A program made the position numbers and the translations under genes. DNA of 64,000 bases from Massospora cicadina (taxonomy: Eukaryota; Entomophthoromycota; Entomophthoromycetes; Entomophthorales; Entomophthoraceae): contig JAKSZP010010594.1 in the NCBI GenBank assembly GCA_022478985.1, positions 1 to 64,000 on the forward strand, read 5' to 3'. Below are positions 44,801-56,300 of the stretch, piece after piece (position 1 is the stretch's first letter; every line of letters starts with the position of its first letter). The notes below the pieces were generated by a model. The model searched no databases, had not been told where the DNA came from, and saw nothing but the letters and a program-made list of their open reading frames with translations.

Positions 44801-45100
44801 CTGATAGCAAAACCTGGTGACATCCGTGCCTCAATACTATTATTATGCATGAATCTGGCAGTATATCCAAAAAATATATTCCTTGACTGCTGATGCTTTA
44901 ATTTATTTGGTGAAATGGTCAATAGTCAAAAAGATAAATTTTAGATCCACTTGAGGTGGTAAGCAATAGTCCTTTTACATCAATGGATATGTTGTGGAAC
45001 AGTGCTGTTGGTGAGATCAGCTGGAACTCAAAGCGCTTCTCTAGGGGTCTGAAGCTCATTCAAGGGACATGGAGTTCCAGGGCCTTATCTACCTCGTCTG
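41800..45100 (-). pseudogene. E5 integrase and C-terminal region, broken
   Basis: The minus strand reads SIDVKGL (first Asp at 44981-44979), HGCHQVLLSDNGKT (second Asp, SDNG at 44804-44793), MSPFDVLYGRDPSF (about 42520) and a GPYMVLHKRGYQYSIVNVEK-like end near 42200. The third acidic residue could not be placed with confidence. Stops and frame changes are dense, with about one interruption per 20-40 codons. Confidence 0.75.
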
Positions 45101-45599
45101 ATATTGATTATAATAGAACTGATCTTAGGTATGCCAATTTCTTTTGGTATCATCCATGGCCAATATGCATGTGATTTTCCATCATAAGTTCCAATTGATC
45201 ACTATTTCAACTTCATGGGTACCACTTGTCCTGGATCTTTTTTTGAGAATTACTATCTATATGCCGGGTATCTATAAAACGTCTTCTTAAGACTGTATTC
45301 ACTTCTTTGGTTTCATCTTGCCATTTATCCTCTTTTAACATGATCAGGTCATAAAAGTGATCACTCTTGTTTGCTTGGAGGTGGAAAACTAGTAAACGCT
45401 ATAGTCTATTGGTGTTGAGGTGCTTGCTGCCTGCTCTATTATGATCTCAAAAATTTCTTTACTGCACTACCCATTTAGAATGGTGTCTATCTAGATACTT
45501 CATTCTGCGCAGACAATGGTATAATGTGTGATCTGTCACAACTTTAATGTGTAATTTATACAAGTAGGGTCAAAAGTTCTTTACTTCTCTTATTACCGC
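45100..45599 (-). pseudogene. E5 RNase H, C-terminal half
   Basis: Directly left of the E4 insertion the minus strand reads AVIREVKNF, then after a stop YLYKLHIKVVTDHTL, the TDH-x-L motif of Ty3 RNase H. The ACCGC flank is part of the E4 target duplication. Confidence 0.75.
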
Positions 45600-46739
45600 T
45601 GTTGGTATTTTTGCCCATATTCCCACCCTGCTGATCACCTGGCGTTGCTAGGGAAAATTTCCTAAGGCAAAGTGAATTAGAAATTGGCTGGCCCAAGTTT
45701 TGGAGGAATTACATTTGGGGGATTTTGGGATATTCATCTGGTTGTATCTGTTGGGGATCAATCCGGATGAAAACCTAAGGTCTCATTGGGTGGAGTGGCT
45801 GATGAAATAGGGGCATCTGATAGTGATTAACTATCAGGTGTACCAATTGGGATCAATTGGGTTTCATCACTAACTGATTGGAAATGAATAGTGGGTTGCG
45901 AGGCAAGTGATGCCACCTGCAACTAGCGAATCCATTGGTTGGTGAAGTGACCTGCCATAATGGGTAATAAGTCCCCTTACCCAAGCAGGTCGCTAGCCAA
46001 TTATGGTGGTTTGCTTGGATTGAGAGTAAAAAGTTAGGGACAAGTTTTAAGAATCTTTCCGTTTGAGGTCTTGAGGATGTCCAATAATGGAATCCTAGCC
46101 AGGATGGGGAAGACCATCGCTGCTGAGATGAGGAAGGGTGATTCAATGGCAACAGCTGCCATTTCATCAAAGAGGTGTCAACTGAGGGTTAGACGGCCGA
46201 ACCCCTTACTATATAATTTCCTAGGATTCGCTATAATAAAAACAGACATTAAACCAGTATTTAGTAAAACAGTATTAGTAGTAATATTGTCAACTTGGTG
46301 TATAGTTAGACTATCAGCATCCATTGTGAAGTTCCATCTCAAGGATATTATTGCAGAAGGCAATAATTGGAAGACTCTCAGAGAGAAGAGTATAGATCTG
46401 AGCGGGGATCTAGAGACAAAGGGAACCACAATCAGGGATAGCTGCTGACTATGTGTTGGGCTGAAAGAGACTGTCATCAGGAGATCTTGATGAAGATTGG
46501 GTGGAAAGTAATATAGGAATTGAATACCTTTGAGTTTGGCTTGGGATATTTAATCAGAAGTACTGGCCAAAGCGTTGGGCCTAATAATAGTTTAAACTCA
46601 ACTATGGATAATAGTTTTCATACTATTATCGGATAATACATTCTATACAACGTGAAATGCACAAGGAAATTGAACCTGTGCAGTAAAAAAGTTACTAGGG
46701 TTGTAAACTGGTAATAACCAAAACTAGTAAATTTTTACA
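45600..46739 (+). repeat. E4 5' LTR
   Basis: Matches 53924-55062 closely and the solo LTR 18987-20776 in part. TATATAA lies at about 46210-46216. A strongly conserved block (46066-46200) lies just upstream of it. Confidence 0.95.
46209..46217 (+). promoter_or_regulatory. TATA box in E4 5' LTR
   Basis: CTATATAAT in a TTACTATATAATTTCCTAGG context, repeated at about 54534-54542 in the 3' LTR. It is the probable start-site element. Confidence 0.5.
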
Positions 46740-46742
46740 AGT

Positions 46743-46760
46743 TGGTGCTCACTAAAGGAG
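46743..46760 (+). other. E4 primer binding site
   Basis: TGGTGCTCACTAAAGGAG, three bases after the LTR end; same type as in E1-E3. Confidence 0.75.
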
Positions 46761-46785
46761 TAGTTGAGTAAAGTATCTATTAATA

Positions 46786-48060
46786 ATGTCATATAAAGAA
46801 GAAATGCGCAAGCTGTGGACTGAGTTCTCCACAGTGAATCAGAATGCCTTTAATTCAGCGGACCATCGGGAGTTTGCAGCCTTGGAAGAGTGAGTCACCA
46901 AGGTGGAGGATGGAGTAGAAAACGCAACCAACTTTGGGAATGAGTTACTCTGCAAAGTAAACTCATTAAAGAATAAAGAAGAAGAGCAAGTTCAAGAGGT
47001 CCTATTCCTGAAAATGGAGCAAGAAGTGGATCGCGTTCATTTAAGAAAGTTTGGTGCAGATTTCAAGAAATTGATGAAAAAAGTAGAGGACTTGAAAGCC
47101 CACAGATGTGCATGTGAGCCCAAGATGGCCAGTGATGCTGAAGAGAGAAGTCCTCATATGATACACAAGAAAAATGAATACCCTGAGAAATATGCTGCCC
47201 GCCTTTGATGCTATTTTGGAGATGACGCCCAAAGTCACTCCACAAGTTAGCTGAGTAGTCAAACTGAGAGAATTGGCCCAAAATGACTCATAGGAATTCA
47301 GAGCAACACCGAAATTGCCAACATTCCATTGGGATAATGCCCCAGCGTTTTTCTGACTGTTTGACATGACTATGAATGGGTATGGGGATTGTCAAAAGGC
47401 GTTGACGGTCATGAACTGCTTAGACACAGAATGCCAGAACCTAGTGTTACCCCACTTGGAGGGGGACAGCTGGTTGCATGCCAAGGCTAAGGCAGCCATA
47501 ATGATTGAGTTTGGGAGTCCAACCCACATGTCAAAATGCAAGCAAGAATTTATGGGAATTTAATTCCATAAAGATTAGTATCTTGCTAGCTATGGATCAA
47601 TTTTACCAGGAGTCGCAGATCTTGGCTGGAGCGAAAAGTGTTAGATGACTTTAATGTGTGAATCACTTTGTAAGTGGCCCTTCAGCCTTATTACAATTTG
47701 CATCAAATGATGTCTTCTGTATTCAAATGGAGATACCTACCTCGCAAATGGTAGACAACCTGAAGATTTTATGAGCGACGTTTGATGCCCTGAATAGAAG
47801 CTTCAAGTCTAATCTGGTTTAAAATCTGAATCCCATGAAGGGAAATGAAGGAGAAAAAGAGGCTACCAACCAAACTGTCCTGGGAAATAAGCCCAAATAA
47901 TTCAGACAGTTAAATAAGAAAGAGAAGGTCTGCTTTCAGTGTGGCGGGAAAGGACATTTTTCCGCACACTGAAAAAAGCCAAAAAAGCAAATTAATGTGG
48001 TCCAGGCCAAAGAGACAGCAGCTGCCAAAGATTTGGGAAAATGGCACGCTGCCTAGGCAA
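46786..48060 (+). pseudogene. E4 gag, broken
   Basis: The ATG at 46786 (MSYKEEMRKLWTEFSTVNQN) is the first after the PBS. The N-terminal region to 47208 is Glu/Lys-rich and coiled-coil-like (LKNKEEEQVQEVLFLKMEQE), interrupted by one stop at 46893. The capsid-like part lies in shifting frames from 47200 to 47830. A CCHC knuckle ends it at 47931-47972 (CFQC-GGKG-H-FSAH-stop): the last Cys is TGA. No collagen-like run is present here, unlike E0, E3 and E6. Confidence 0.82.
47931..47972 (+). other. CCHC zinc knuckle of E4 gag, last Cys changed to stop
   Basis: C-FQ-C-GGKG-H-FSAH then TGA in place of the fourth ligand (TGC or TGT, one base away). Confidence 0.8.
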
Positions 48061-48259
48061 GGAACAGTCTAGAGTGGCGGAGAAACCTTTTCTCTCAATA
48101 TCATGAATGAAGAGATAGACATCAGTGATCTGTTTTTAGATGATGAGCAGGATTGCTATACCAAGTGGTCAACATGGATATAAATGCCATGACCAGATCC
48201 AGAGCGAAGAAGATCAACCCCAGGGTAATTCAGGAAGTTGCCCAGCCATACGCCTGACA

Positions 48260-51200
48260 ACTAATGGAGAAGATTTGGACTGCTGGGAATCCTGATGAGT
48301 TAGCAGACGTTTGTTTAGATGAGGCCAATCTGTTGATCCCCCTTGGCGCAATAAAGGAATCATTTCCTGAATTATCGGTGCAGATTATTCATACCCTAGA
48401 TTCAGCTAATAATGATGCTATTCACTCAGTAAATACTATATTACAATACTCTAAGTGTACATATATAGATATTCAAGTGAATCAAGTAAGGGTGAGGGCG
48501 ATTGTTGAAAGCAGAGCGCCCATCAATATTGTTAGACCAAGCTGGTGAAGAGGATGAAGATCTCCCAGGACTTGGAACACAAGAGTGAGTATGGAACAGC
48601 TGGGCCAAACACCACTGTTTCCTGTGGAGCGTATAGTGCTCTGCCACTGCAATTCAGGTCATTTGTTGTATCTGCGCCAGAGATAGTTTTGGCAGACTAA
48701 AACTATAATATCCTGATAAGAATGGAGCTTCTGTGGAAGTATGGAGTTAAATGTAACTTCAAGGATAATATGTTGACCATACTGGGTCAGGCGTTACCAT
48801 TGGTATACCAGAAGGACGGTGAAGTTCCGCTGAATTGGAGAAACAACTTCATTAATCTGATATACAATGACGGCATTGTATCAATCTAAAACCTATTAGT
48901 TGGTAGGAAGTGATGAGAGATGCCGACGGAAATCTTAGAAAACTGGGAAATTACATTAAGGATAAAGAAGGAAAGGACCATACCAGCCGGATCACAGATG
49001 ATAGTTGACACAGGGTTGACTTTGGAGATTCTGGAGCTGTTGTATGGATAATTCAGAAGCCCCAGGAAGAAGTCTAGAGTGGAGCCATGGGTGGCTCCCA
49101 GGATAATAATGCCAGGCCATGGAGAAATATGAGTTCTCTTGGCGAATTTGAGTGAAAAGCTGGATGAAGATCAAGAGGAATCAAATCTTCGCATTTATTC
49201 ATTTAATCCTGATGGCATAATTGAGACGATTCCATAATTTTGGGTCCCTTGAGGAAATGGGATTACCGGCTGGGGCGACTGAAAGCATCAACCTATTGGT
49301 TGATTAGCAGCTCACAGATCTGTCGGAAGGGCAGAAGGAGGAAGTGCTCGTCTTAATTAAGAAATATTGGGAAGTGTTTGCTCAGGATGACCACAATTTG
49401 GGATGCGCAAGAGATGTAATTCACAAGGTTGAGACTGGGGAAAATCTACTGATAAGGATGAGACCAATCTGAAGATCAAAAGCTGCAAAAGAGGTAGTGG
49501 AGGATGAGATCAGTAAACTAGTGAAGCATGGGTTTCTAGTTCCGTCGTCAAGTCCCTGGGAAAGTCCAATTCTGATTGTGAAGAAGAAGGATGGATCAAA
49601 TTGGGTGGTGATTGACTATTGGAGGCTGAACAAAATTACAAAGAAGGATTTGTATCCCCTACTGAGGATCAATGATGTTCAATTGATTAGGAGAAGCGAA
49701 GTATTTCTACACAATGGACCTAATCTCAGGATACTGGCAGATCGACTTGCCAGAAGAAGACCAAATAAAAATGTGCAATTATTACCGCACAGGGGCTATA
49801 CCAGCCGACGAGGATTCCCCAGGGTCTTTGCAAAGTGCCCATGACGTTTCAGAGGGCCATGGATGCGATATTAAGCGACCTGAAGTTGTTGTGCGTCCTG
49901 GTATATCTGGATTATATCAATGTGTTCAGTAGAACGTTTACTGATCACCTGTACCACTTGGAGGAAGTTTTTAAGAGACTGTCCACGGCTAACCTGAATA
50001 TCAAGCCAAGGAAGTGCCACTTCTTCAAAAAAGTTGGAATACCTGGGATTTGTGATTAATGCAAATGGATTGCAGCCGCAAACCCAGAAGATAGCAGTTA
50101 TAGAGTGCATGGCTGTGCCAAAAATTGTCTGAGACATCCAAGTTCCCCTGGGATGGTCAGATACTACAGAAAATTTATTCAGGATTTCGCCCAAATAGCT
50201 GAGCCTTTATTTCATTTATTAAAGGATCTGAAAAAAGGATTTGTATGGAATGAAGAGGCCCAGGACTCCTTCGATGAGTTACGCCAGTATCTGATAAATT
50301 CGCCAAATCTGAAATATCCAAATTTTGATCAGGAGTTTATCATTCAAACTGATGCTTTGTTGATGGTGATTGGTGCCATACTGAGCCAAGTAGATGAACT
50401 TGAGACAAGCATCTGGTGGCGTATGTAAGCTGGACACTCTCAGCCACTGAAGGAACTACACCGTGACTGAGCATGAATGCCTTACAGTCATTTATGCATG
50501 TAAGCAGTTTTGGGTGTTTGTTGTGGAATGCACTTTAAGGTGGTAACGGATCACTCTTCACTGCATTGGCTGCACAATCTATGGGAACTGGAAGGACGAC
50601 TGGCCCAATGGGCATTAAAGCTACAGGCTTATGATATTGAGATAGTCCACCAAGTGGGGGCTTCTCACCAGAATGCGGATGGCTTATTGCGGTTACCAGT
50701 GTTGCAGTTGGTATACCACAGGCGGATGAGCTATTTTAGAGAATGGTCGAAGGAAGAATCAATAACAAGCCTTGAAAAATCCAAGGTGCGCTTAAAAAAG
50801 CGATGCAAAACACCGAGACTATGGATGGACAAGTATTTAAGATGATCAACGGGAAGCAGCTATTATTTCCAAAACTGTTGGAGAGAGCAGCAATAGTACA
50901 AGCAGCTCACAAGGGTGTTGGGCACGGAGGCCTTAGAAAAACAACTGACCATATTTGCCAGTATTATTACTGGGAATTGATTGACTACAATGTCACAGAT
51001 CATCTGGCTTGTTGTGTGGAGTGCCAGCTGCATAAACCACACAAGAATACAACTGGATACTGACTGGTCTGACCTGGATTTTCATGGCACCTAGTGTCCA
51101 TTGACGTGATGGGACCGCTGGCAATGAGCAAAGGAGGAGTCAAGTACATCATAGTAGCCATCGACCATCTGACAAGATGGGTTGAAACAAAAGCCCTAAC

Positions 51201-51911
51201 CAGAGTTGACGCTACCAGTACTGCGAGATTCATCCTGGATCAAGTAGTATACTGGCATGGATGTCTGCAAGTCCTATTGAGCAACAATGGGACCAACTTC
51301 AAGTCTCATGTAATCCAAAGGCTAAATGAAATAATGGGGATCTGAGGAGTTGTGTCAGTACCATACCAGCTGGAGATGAACGGAATGGTAGAATGAGTCA
51401 ATGAGACGCTGGCCAAGACGCTGAGGAAGCTAGTCACAGGGAGAACTTCCGCGTGGGGAATGTACCTGAGTTTGGTGACGTTTGCCTACAACATTAGTCA
51501 TCATACGGCGACAGAAAGATGCTATTTGAATTACTATATGGGAGGAAGGCCGCGTTGCCACCAATACTATATTTGGTAGTAGAACCTACATCAGGGATTA
51601 GTATCAAATAATACTTGAACTGACTGACGAGTATCCTGATCAATATGCAATCACAAGCATTCAATACAACCTTTAAGAAAAGGATATGAGCAAAATTGAC
51701 AGATGACAAGAACTTACCGGCATTAGAAGAATATCAGATAGGATAAAGAGTCGCTTATTGCGATACACATGGTTTTGGATGAAGGAAACAAATTGGATGC
51801 ATTGTGGTCAGGTCCGTTCAAAGTAATTGCCAAGATGGCAATTGATGCTTACTCCATCAAGAATCTCTTGGATGGAAGAGTAGTAAATCAAGTCCACGCT
51901 AAGTATCTATA
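48260..51911 (+). pseudogene. E4 pol (protease, RT, RNase H, integrase), broken
   Basis: Protease: VRVRAIVESRAPINIV (48487-48534), with Glu-Ser-Arg where Asp-Ser/Thr-Gly is needed. [22 protein letters not shown] (49546-49605), FSTMDLISGYWQIDLPEEDQ (about 49700-49760), and VYLDYINVFSRTF with YLDY at 49904-49915. RNase H: FIIQTDALLMVIGAILSQ (about 50340), VVTDHSSLHWLHN, HQNADGLLRLP. Integrase: GHGGLRKTTDHI, CCVECQLHKPH, SIDVMGPLAMSKGGVKYIIV (first Asp), LLSNNGTNFKSH (second Asp is Asn), MNGMVE-stop-VNETL (Glu kept), and GPFKVIAKMAIDAYSIKN near 51810. It ends HAKYL-stop at 51911. Confidence 0.92.
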
Positions 51912-51989
51912 GCGTTGGATCAAGGAAAATTAATAAAAGAGTTCCCAAAGGACTGATGAAACATTAAGTTGGTCATGTCCTGATGATTA

Positions 51990-52135
51990 GGTCAAGTTAT
52001 AAAAAAGGACCTCTGAACCAATCTAGATGGCCAAGTCCGAAAAAAGGACCTCTGAACCATGGAAAACTGGTAGGTTTAAGTACTCAGGACCCAGTTTGGG
52101 GGAAATGATGGACCTCTGAACTGAGACAAGGTCAA
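51990..52135 (+). repeat. degenerate short repeats after E4 pol
   Basis: AAAAAAGGACCTCTGAACCA occurs near 52002-52021 and 52039-52058, and a diverged form (TGGACCTCTGAACTGA) near 52108-52123. Spacing is 37 and then about 70 bp. Confidence 0.65.
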
Positions 52136-52390
52136 GTCTCATAGGAAAAGTGAAGAATAAAGATTTAAAATTGATAAAAGATATTGGAAATAAAGAGATT
52201 TTAGAATGCATAGATAAAAAAGCCAAAATACTTTTTTTAATTTTTATTGGTCATCCTTAGTACGGGGATAATTCCGCCTATGTCACCTCTTGGGAGAGTG
52301 AGGATGGATTGCGGTAGGAAGAAACAGCCCGTCAAAATTGATATTCAATTGGACACTTGCAAGGGCAAGACCTACACAAAACCACATTCA

Positions 52391-53389
52391 TTGAGTGGAC
52401 GCCGAGCCCTGAGAAAATGTGACTAGGAGAAGGGAAATTGAAATTTCAGAGGATGTTAATCGCAAAACCCTGAAGCGGGGAGGAAAACAGCAATAGAAAA
52501 AGAGGCAATTGGCAAATAACCCTGAGTAATCCCAATAAGGCACTGGAGCCAGAAGATGTGTCTTGAGCACCTGCGACAGGCTTCTTTGAGGACACCAGGC
52601 ATGTGAGCTAGCAGCGAAGAAGGAATACTCGATGGGGGTTGTAAAATCATGCCCCAATTAACGCCATCAATGGAAGATAGTGATGGGAATCTCTGGAGAA
52701 GAGGTAGTTGTGCAGAGAGTGGATTGCATCCTGCAAACAATGACTACAGGCTTCACGGAAGCTAAAGCTGAATGACTGGTGGAAGCCAGGTGAGGCTGGA
52801 AGCTTCGTTGACCAACTTTAAAGAACTTGGCCAGCAAAGCAAAGAGCATAAGTGGCAGTATCCTGATCCAGAAGGTTGTCCAGATCAGAGAAGGATTCAG
52901 CGCTAATGTCAAAGCCTTGGTGACTTGGGCCCAGAGTTCAGCATAGGGGAGATCAAAGTGTATGCTTTTCCTGATTGAGAGCTCAGAAACCAGTACAGCG
53001 GGTTTGTAAAACTGACTGAGTCAGAAGAGGAACTCAGGGAGCAAGTCCAACCCATCCAAGAACAAATGATCCAGAGCGACTGGCATGATCTCCAGAGCAT
53101 TGACAATGATGTTCAGAGCATTTGCAAAAGGAGCCAAATCCAGGAGGGTTTTGAAGTCCAACTCAGGAATTGACTGCAAAGGAAGAGTCAGACAAGAGTT
53201 ATTCGAAACAATGGCCTGCCTGGTTTCAGAGGAATTGGTTACCGTTTCTGGTAATTTGACAGAAGGACTAGCCACTTGCACCATACTAGGCATATGAGTC
53301 CTGGAGGGACCATAGAAGATAGCGAGATTTTCAAATTGATATATAGGCTGGACTAGAGGGGGGATGTCAGACTTATATAGAAGTTGACA
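52391..53389 (-). pseudogene. antisense reading frame in the 3' region of E4, unknown protein
   Basis: I do not recognise this protein. One minus-strand frame stays open from 53389 to 52391 (333 codons) with only two stops, at 53023-53021 and 52669-52667. The first ATG is at 53293 (MPSMVQVASPSVKLPETVTN); the open frame begins about 32 codons earlier. The middle part has a hydrophobic stretch (WIRILPLMLFALLAKFF, possible membrane helix) and the end is Ser/Phe/Cys-rich. The interruption rate is no higher than in E4 pol, which suggests former coding sequence, either element-encoded antisense or captured from the host. Confidence 0.45.
53354..53365 (+). other. second (internal) polypurine run of E4
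   Basis: AGAGGGGGGATG nearly repeats the genuine polypurine tract at 53911-53923 (AAGAGGGGGGATG), about 560 bp upstream of it. It is followed by TGTCAG rather than an LTR. Confidence 0.5.
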
Positions 53390-53910
53390 TTATGCACTCT
53401 ATAATCCATTAGGCTTCAATTATGGGGAAATTAATCTCAAACTAATGAGATAAGCTTTCCAAGGGAAGAATTAAGAAGGACTTACATCCAGGAGGTTCTG
53501 AATGAAATAACGAAGGCAAATAAAAATAAGAATTCTTAATCAAGCCACAAAATGAACATCGATGGCAAGAGTCTCCTGTCTAGGATGAGGAGAGAATCAG
53601 GAAATTAAGGACGCTGAACCAAGAATCATGGATATGACAGCGGGCCATATACCCTGATGGGGGGAAAACTGGATCCTGGGACTAATATCATCATGAGTAA
53701 ATCGATCAGCCCTGCACAACAGAAGTTGTGGGAACCACGCTCTGAGAAGGTGATAGTGAGGAGGAAGAGGAAGAACATCGTATGCCGAAGGTTGTCCCAA
53801 GCAGCATTGATTATTGAAAAGTGTACTCCGCTTGAACCAATAAAGTATTTGACCAGGTGTCCAAAGCGGTGCTCTCATGCCCTAGTCCCTTTCTCGCTGG
53901 AAATCTAGGC

Positions 53911-53923
53911 AAGAGGGGGGATG
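53911..53923 (+). other. E4 polypurine tract
   Basis: AAGAGGGGGGATG ends at the base before the LTR start TGTTGG. Confidence 0.8.
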
Positions 53924-55062
53924 TGTTGGGATTTCTTCCCATATTCCCAGCCTACTAGATTACCTGGTGTCGCTAGGGGAAAATTCCTAAGGTGAAGTGA
54001 ATTAGAAATTGGCTGGCCCAAGTTTTGGAGGAACTACATTTGGGGGATTTTGGGATATTCACCTGGTTGTATCTGTCAGGGACAATACGGATGAAAACCT
54101 AAGGTCTCATTGGTTAAAGTGGCTGATGAAATAGGGGCATCTGATAGTGATTAACTATCAGGTGTACCAATTGGGATCAATTGGGTTTCATCACTGACTG
54201 ATTGGGAATGAATAGTGAGTTGTGAGGCAAGTGATGCCACCTGCAACTAGCGAATCCATTGGCTGGTGAAGTGACTTGCCATAATGGGGTAATAAGTCCC
54301 CTTACCTAAGCAGGTCGCTAGACAATTATGGTGGTTTGCTTGGATTGAGAGGTAAACGTTAGGGACACGTTTTTTGACTCTTTCCGTTTGAGGTCTTGAG
54401 GATGTCCAATGACGGAATCCTAGCCAGGATGGGGAAGACCATCGCTGCTGAGATGAGGAAGGGTGATTTAATGACAACAGCTGCCGTTTCATTGAAGAGG
54501 TATCAACTGAGGGTTAGACGGCTGAATCCCTTACTATATAATTCCCTAGGACTCACTTTAATAAAAAACAGACATTAAACCAGTATTTAATAAAACAGTA
54601 TTAGTAATATTGTCAATTTGGTGTATAGTTAGACTATCAGCATCCATTGTGAAGTTCCATCTCAAGGATATTATTGCAGAAGGCAATAATTGGAAGACTC
54701 TCAGAGAGAAGAGTATAGATCTGAGCGGGGATCTAGAGACAAAGGGAACCACAATCAGGGATAGCTGCCGACTATGTGTTGGGCTGAAAGAGACTGTCAT
54801 CAGAAGATCTTGATGAAGATTGGGTGGACAGTAATATAGGGAATGAATCCCTATGAGTTTGACTTAGAGTATTTAATAAGAAGTACTGAACAAAGCGTTG
54901 GGCCTAATAATAGTTTAAACTCAACTATGGATAATAGTCTTCATACTATTATCGGATAATACATTCTATACAACGTGAAGTGCACAAGGAAATTGAACCT
55001 GTGCAGTAAAAAAGTTACTAGGGTTGTAAACCGATAATAACCCAAACTAGTAACTTTTTACA
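53924..55062 (+). repeat. E4 3' LTR
   Basis: 1139 bp, starting TGTTGGGATTTC and ending CTTTTTACA. Close match to 45600-46739; the differences I counted are mainly transitions. Confidence 0.95.
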
Positions 55063-55067
55063 ACCTC

Positions 55068-56300
55068 CAAGCAATCTCTCTGTCAAAATGTAGTTCTTTT
55101 CCATCTCTGTAAAAGACCTTTGAGTAGTACTTAATGGGGTGGTATATCCCTTCTTTTTCCAATTGTGTGAGTATCGCTCCAATCCCAATGTCACTAGTAT
55201 TAGTGTACAGGTTAAACTCTTGTTGAAGTTTGGGTGAGCTAAGATTGGTGCCTTTACTAATCTAGCTTTCAATATTTAAAGGACTGCTTTTGCTCCAAGC
55301 CTCATTCAACCTTGTTTGCCTTGATCAACATGTAAGTGAGCGGTGAAGCCAAGTCTGTAAAATGGGGAGGGACTGCTAATAGTATCCCACCATTTTGAGT
55401 GGTACTTGGATGTTATGCATACATGAAGCTGTCCATGGCTACTATAGCTTTGATCTTTCCTTCCTAAGCCTGGTTTCTTTAGGGATGATCTCATGTCCTA
55501 GGTAAACCAGCTTCTTCAAGAATGTACACTTGTCACATTTAAGATTCAGGTTTGACTTTCCTAGTTGTATAAGTACTTCTTGTAAGTATTGCTTTGCTCT
55601 TGAAACATGTGATTGGATGCTGTTGTTTCGTCCAGTTAGATGAGAACACTCGATAAGTTGAGATCCTCAAAGATTCAGTACATAGCTCTTTGGAAGGTGG
55701 CAGAGGTGTTTCACAGACCCTGTGGCATACATATAGGTTTGAATAATCCCTAACTGATGATCAGGGCGCTTTTCTCTTGATCTTTAGGTGAGAGCTCCAT
55801 CTACCATTAGCCACTGGCCAGTGACATCGCAGAGAAGTACTTTGTTCCTCTCAATCGCTTCAGCGCGTTGTCTATTTAGGGGAGCAAGCACAAACCATAT
55901 TAGTAACCTTAAATAACCTATGGTATTCTAAAACCACGCGTTGTGTTCCATCCTTCTTGAAAACTAGGATCAGCGGCTTAGCCCATGGGATCTTTAAAAA
56001 TCTTATTAAGCCATATTAAGATAGCTTATTAGCTTTTTGGCAATAACTTTAACTTAGGCATATAGACCGTGGTACAGCTTATACTTAAATGGGATGGCAG
56101 ATCCGGTGCCATCCTGTAAACCTCATCTCTGCACAATCCATATTTGTTTGATACAGTTCTAAAGGTATTATTAGACTCATCCAGGAGCTTATCCAATTTC
56201 TTCTACTCACTGTCAATCGCATTCTCAAAACCTAGTTCATCTAAATCCCCCCACAGCATTTATTTATTCAATGGAGTTGCATCTTATCAATATAATTCAG
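55068..56300 (-). pseudogene. E5 reverse transcriptase and RNase H start, broken
   Basis: RNase H: PILAHPNFNKSLTCTLI, YTTPLSTTQRSFTEMEKNYILTER (55272-55068), where the E4 insertion interrupts. The RT catalytic region near 55640 reads stop-LDE where YLDD is expected. A FLGHEIIP-like thumb stretch (about 55500) is in another frame. Further right are WAKPLILVFKKDGTQ (about 55980) and ENAIDSE (about 56215), equivalent to the RT N-terminal motifs. Confidence 0.7.

Larger units (their letters stand above)
51912..53910 (+). other. extra 3' region of E4 between pol and 3' LTR
   Basis: About 2 kb follows the integrase stop before the polypurine tract; E1, E2 and E3 have almost none. It holds a short degenerate tandem repeat (51990-52135), a long antisense reading frame (53389-52391, minus) and a second polypurine run (53354-53365). 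No env-like sense frame is visible. Confidence 0.7.
45600..55062 (+). mobile_element. E4: full-length Ty3/gypsy element with long LTRs and extra 3' region
   Basis: LTRs of 1140 and 1139 bp (45600-46739, 53924-55062) with TGTTGG...TTACA ends flank gag and pol plus about 2 kb of extra sequence between integrase and the 3' LTR. Flanks ACCGC (45595-45599) and ACCTC (55063-55067) form a target duplication with one mismatch, and E5 RNase H is restored across them. Its LTRs differ less from each other than those of E1-E3 do. Pol is still broken (RT YLDY, integrase second Asp to Asn). Confidence 0.95.

Noticed and set aside
53657..53908. Sense frame before the E4 3' LTR as an env gene
   Set aside because: Only about 83 codons, no signal peptide or membrane anchor, and no support in neighbouring sense frames.
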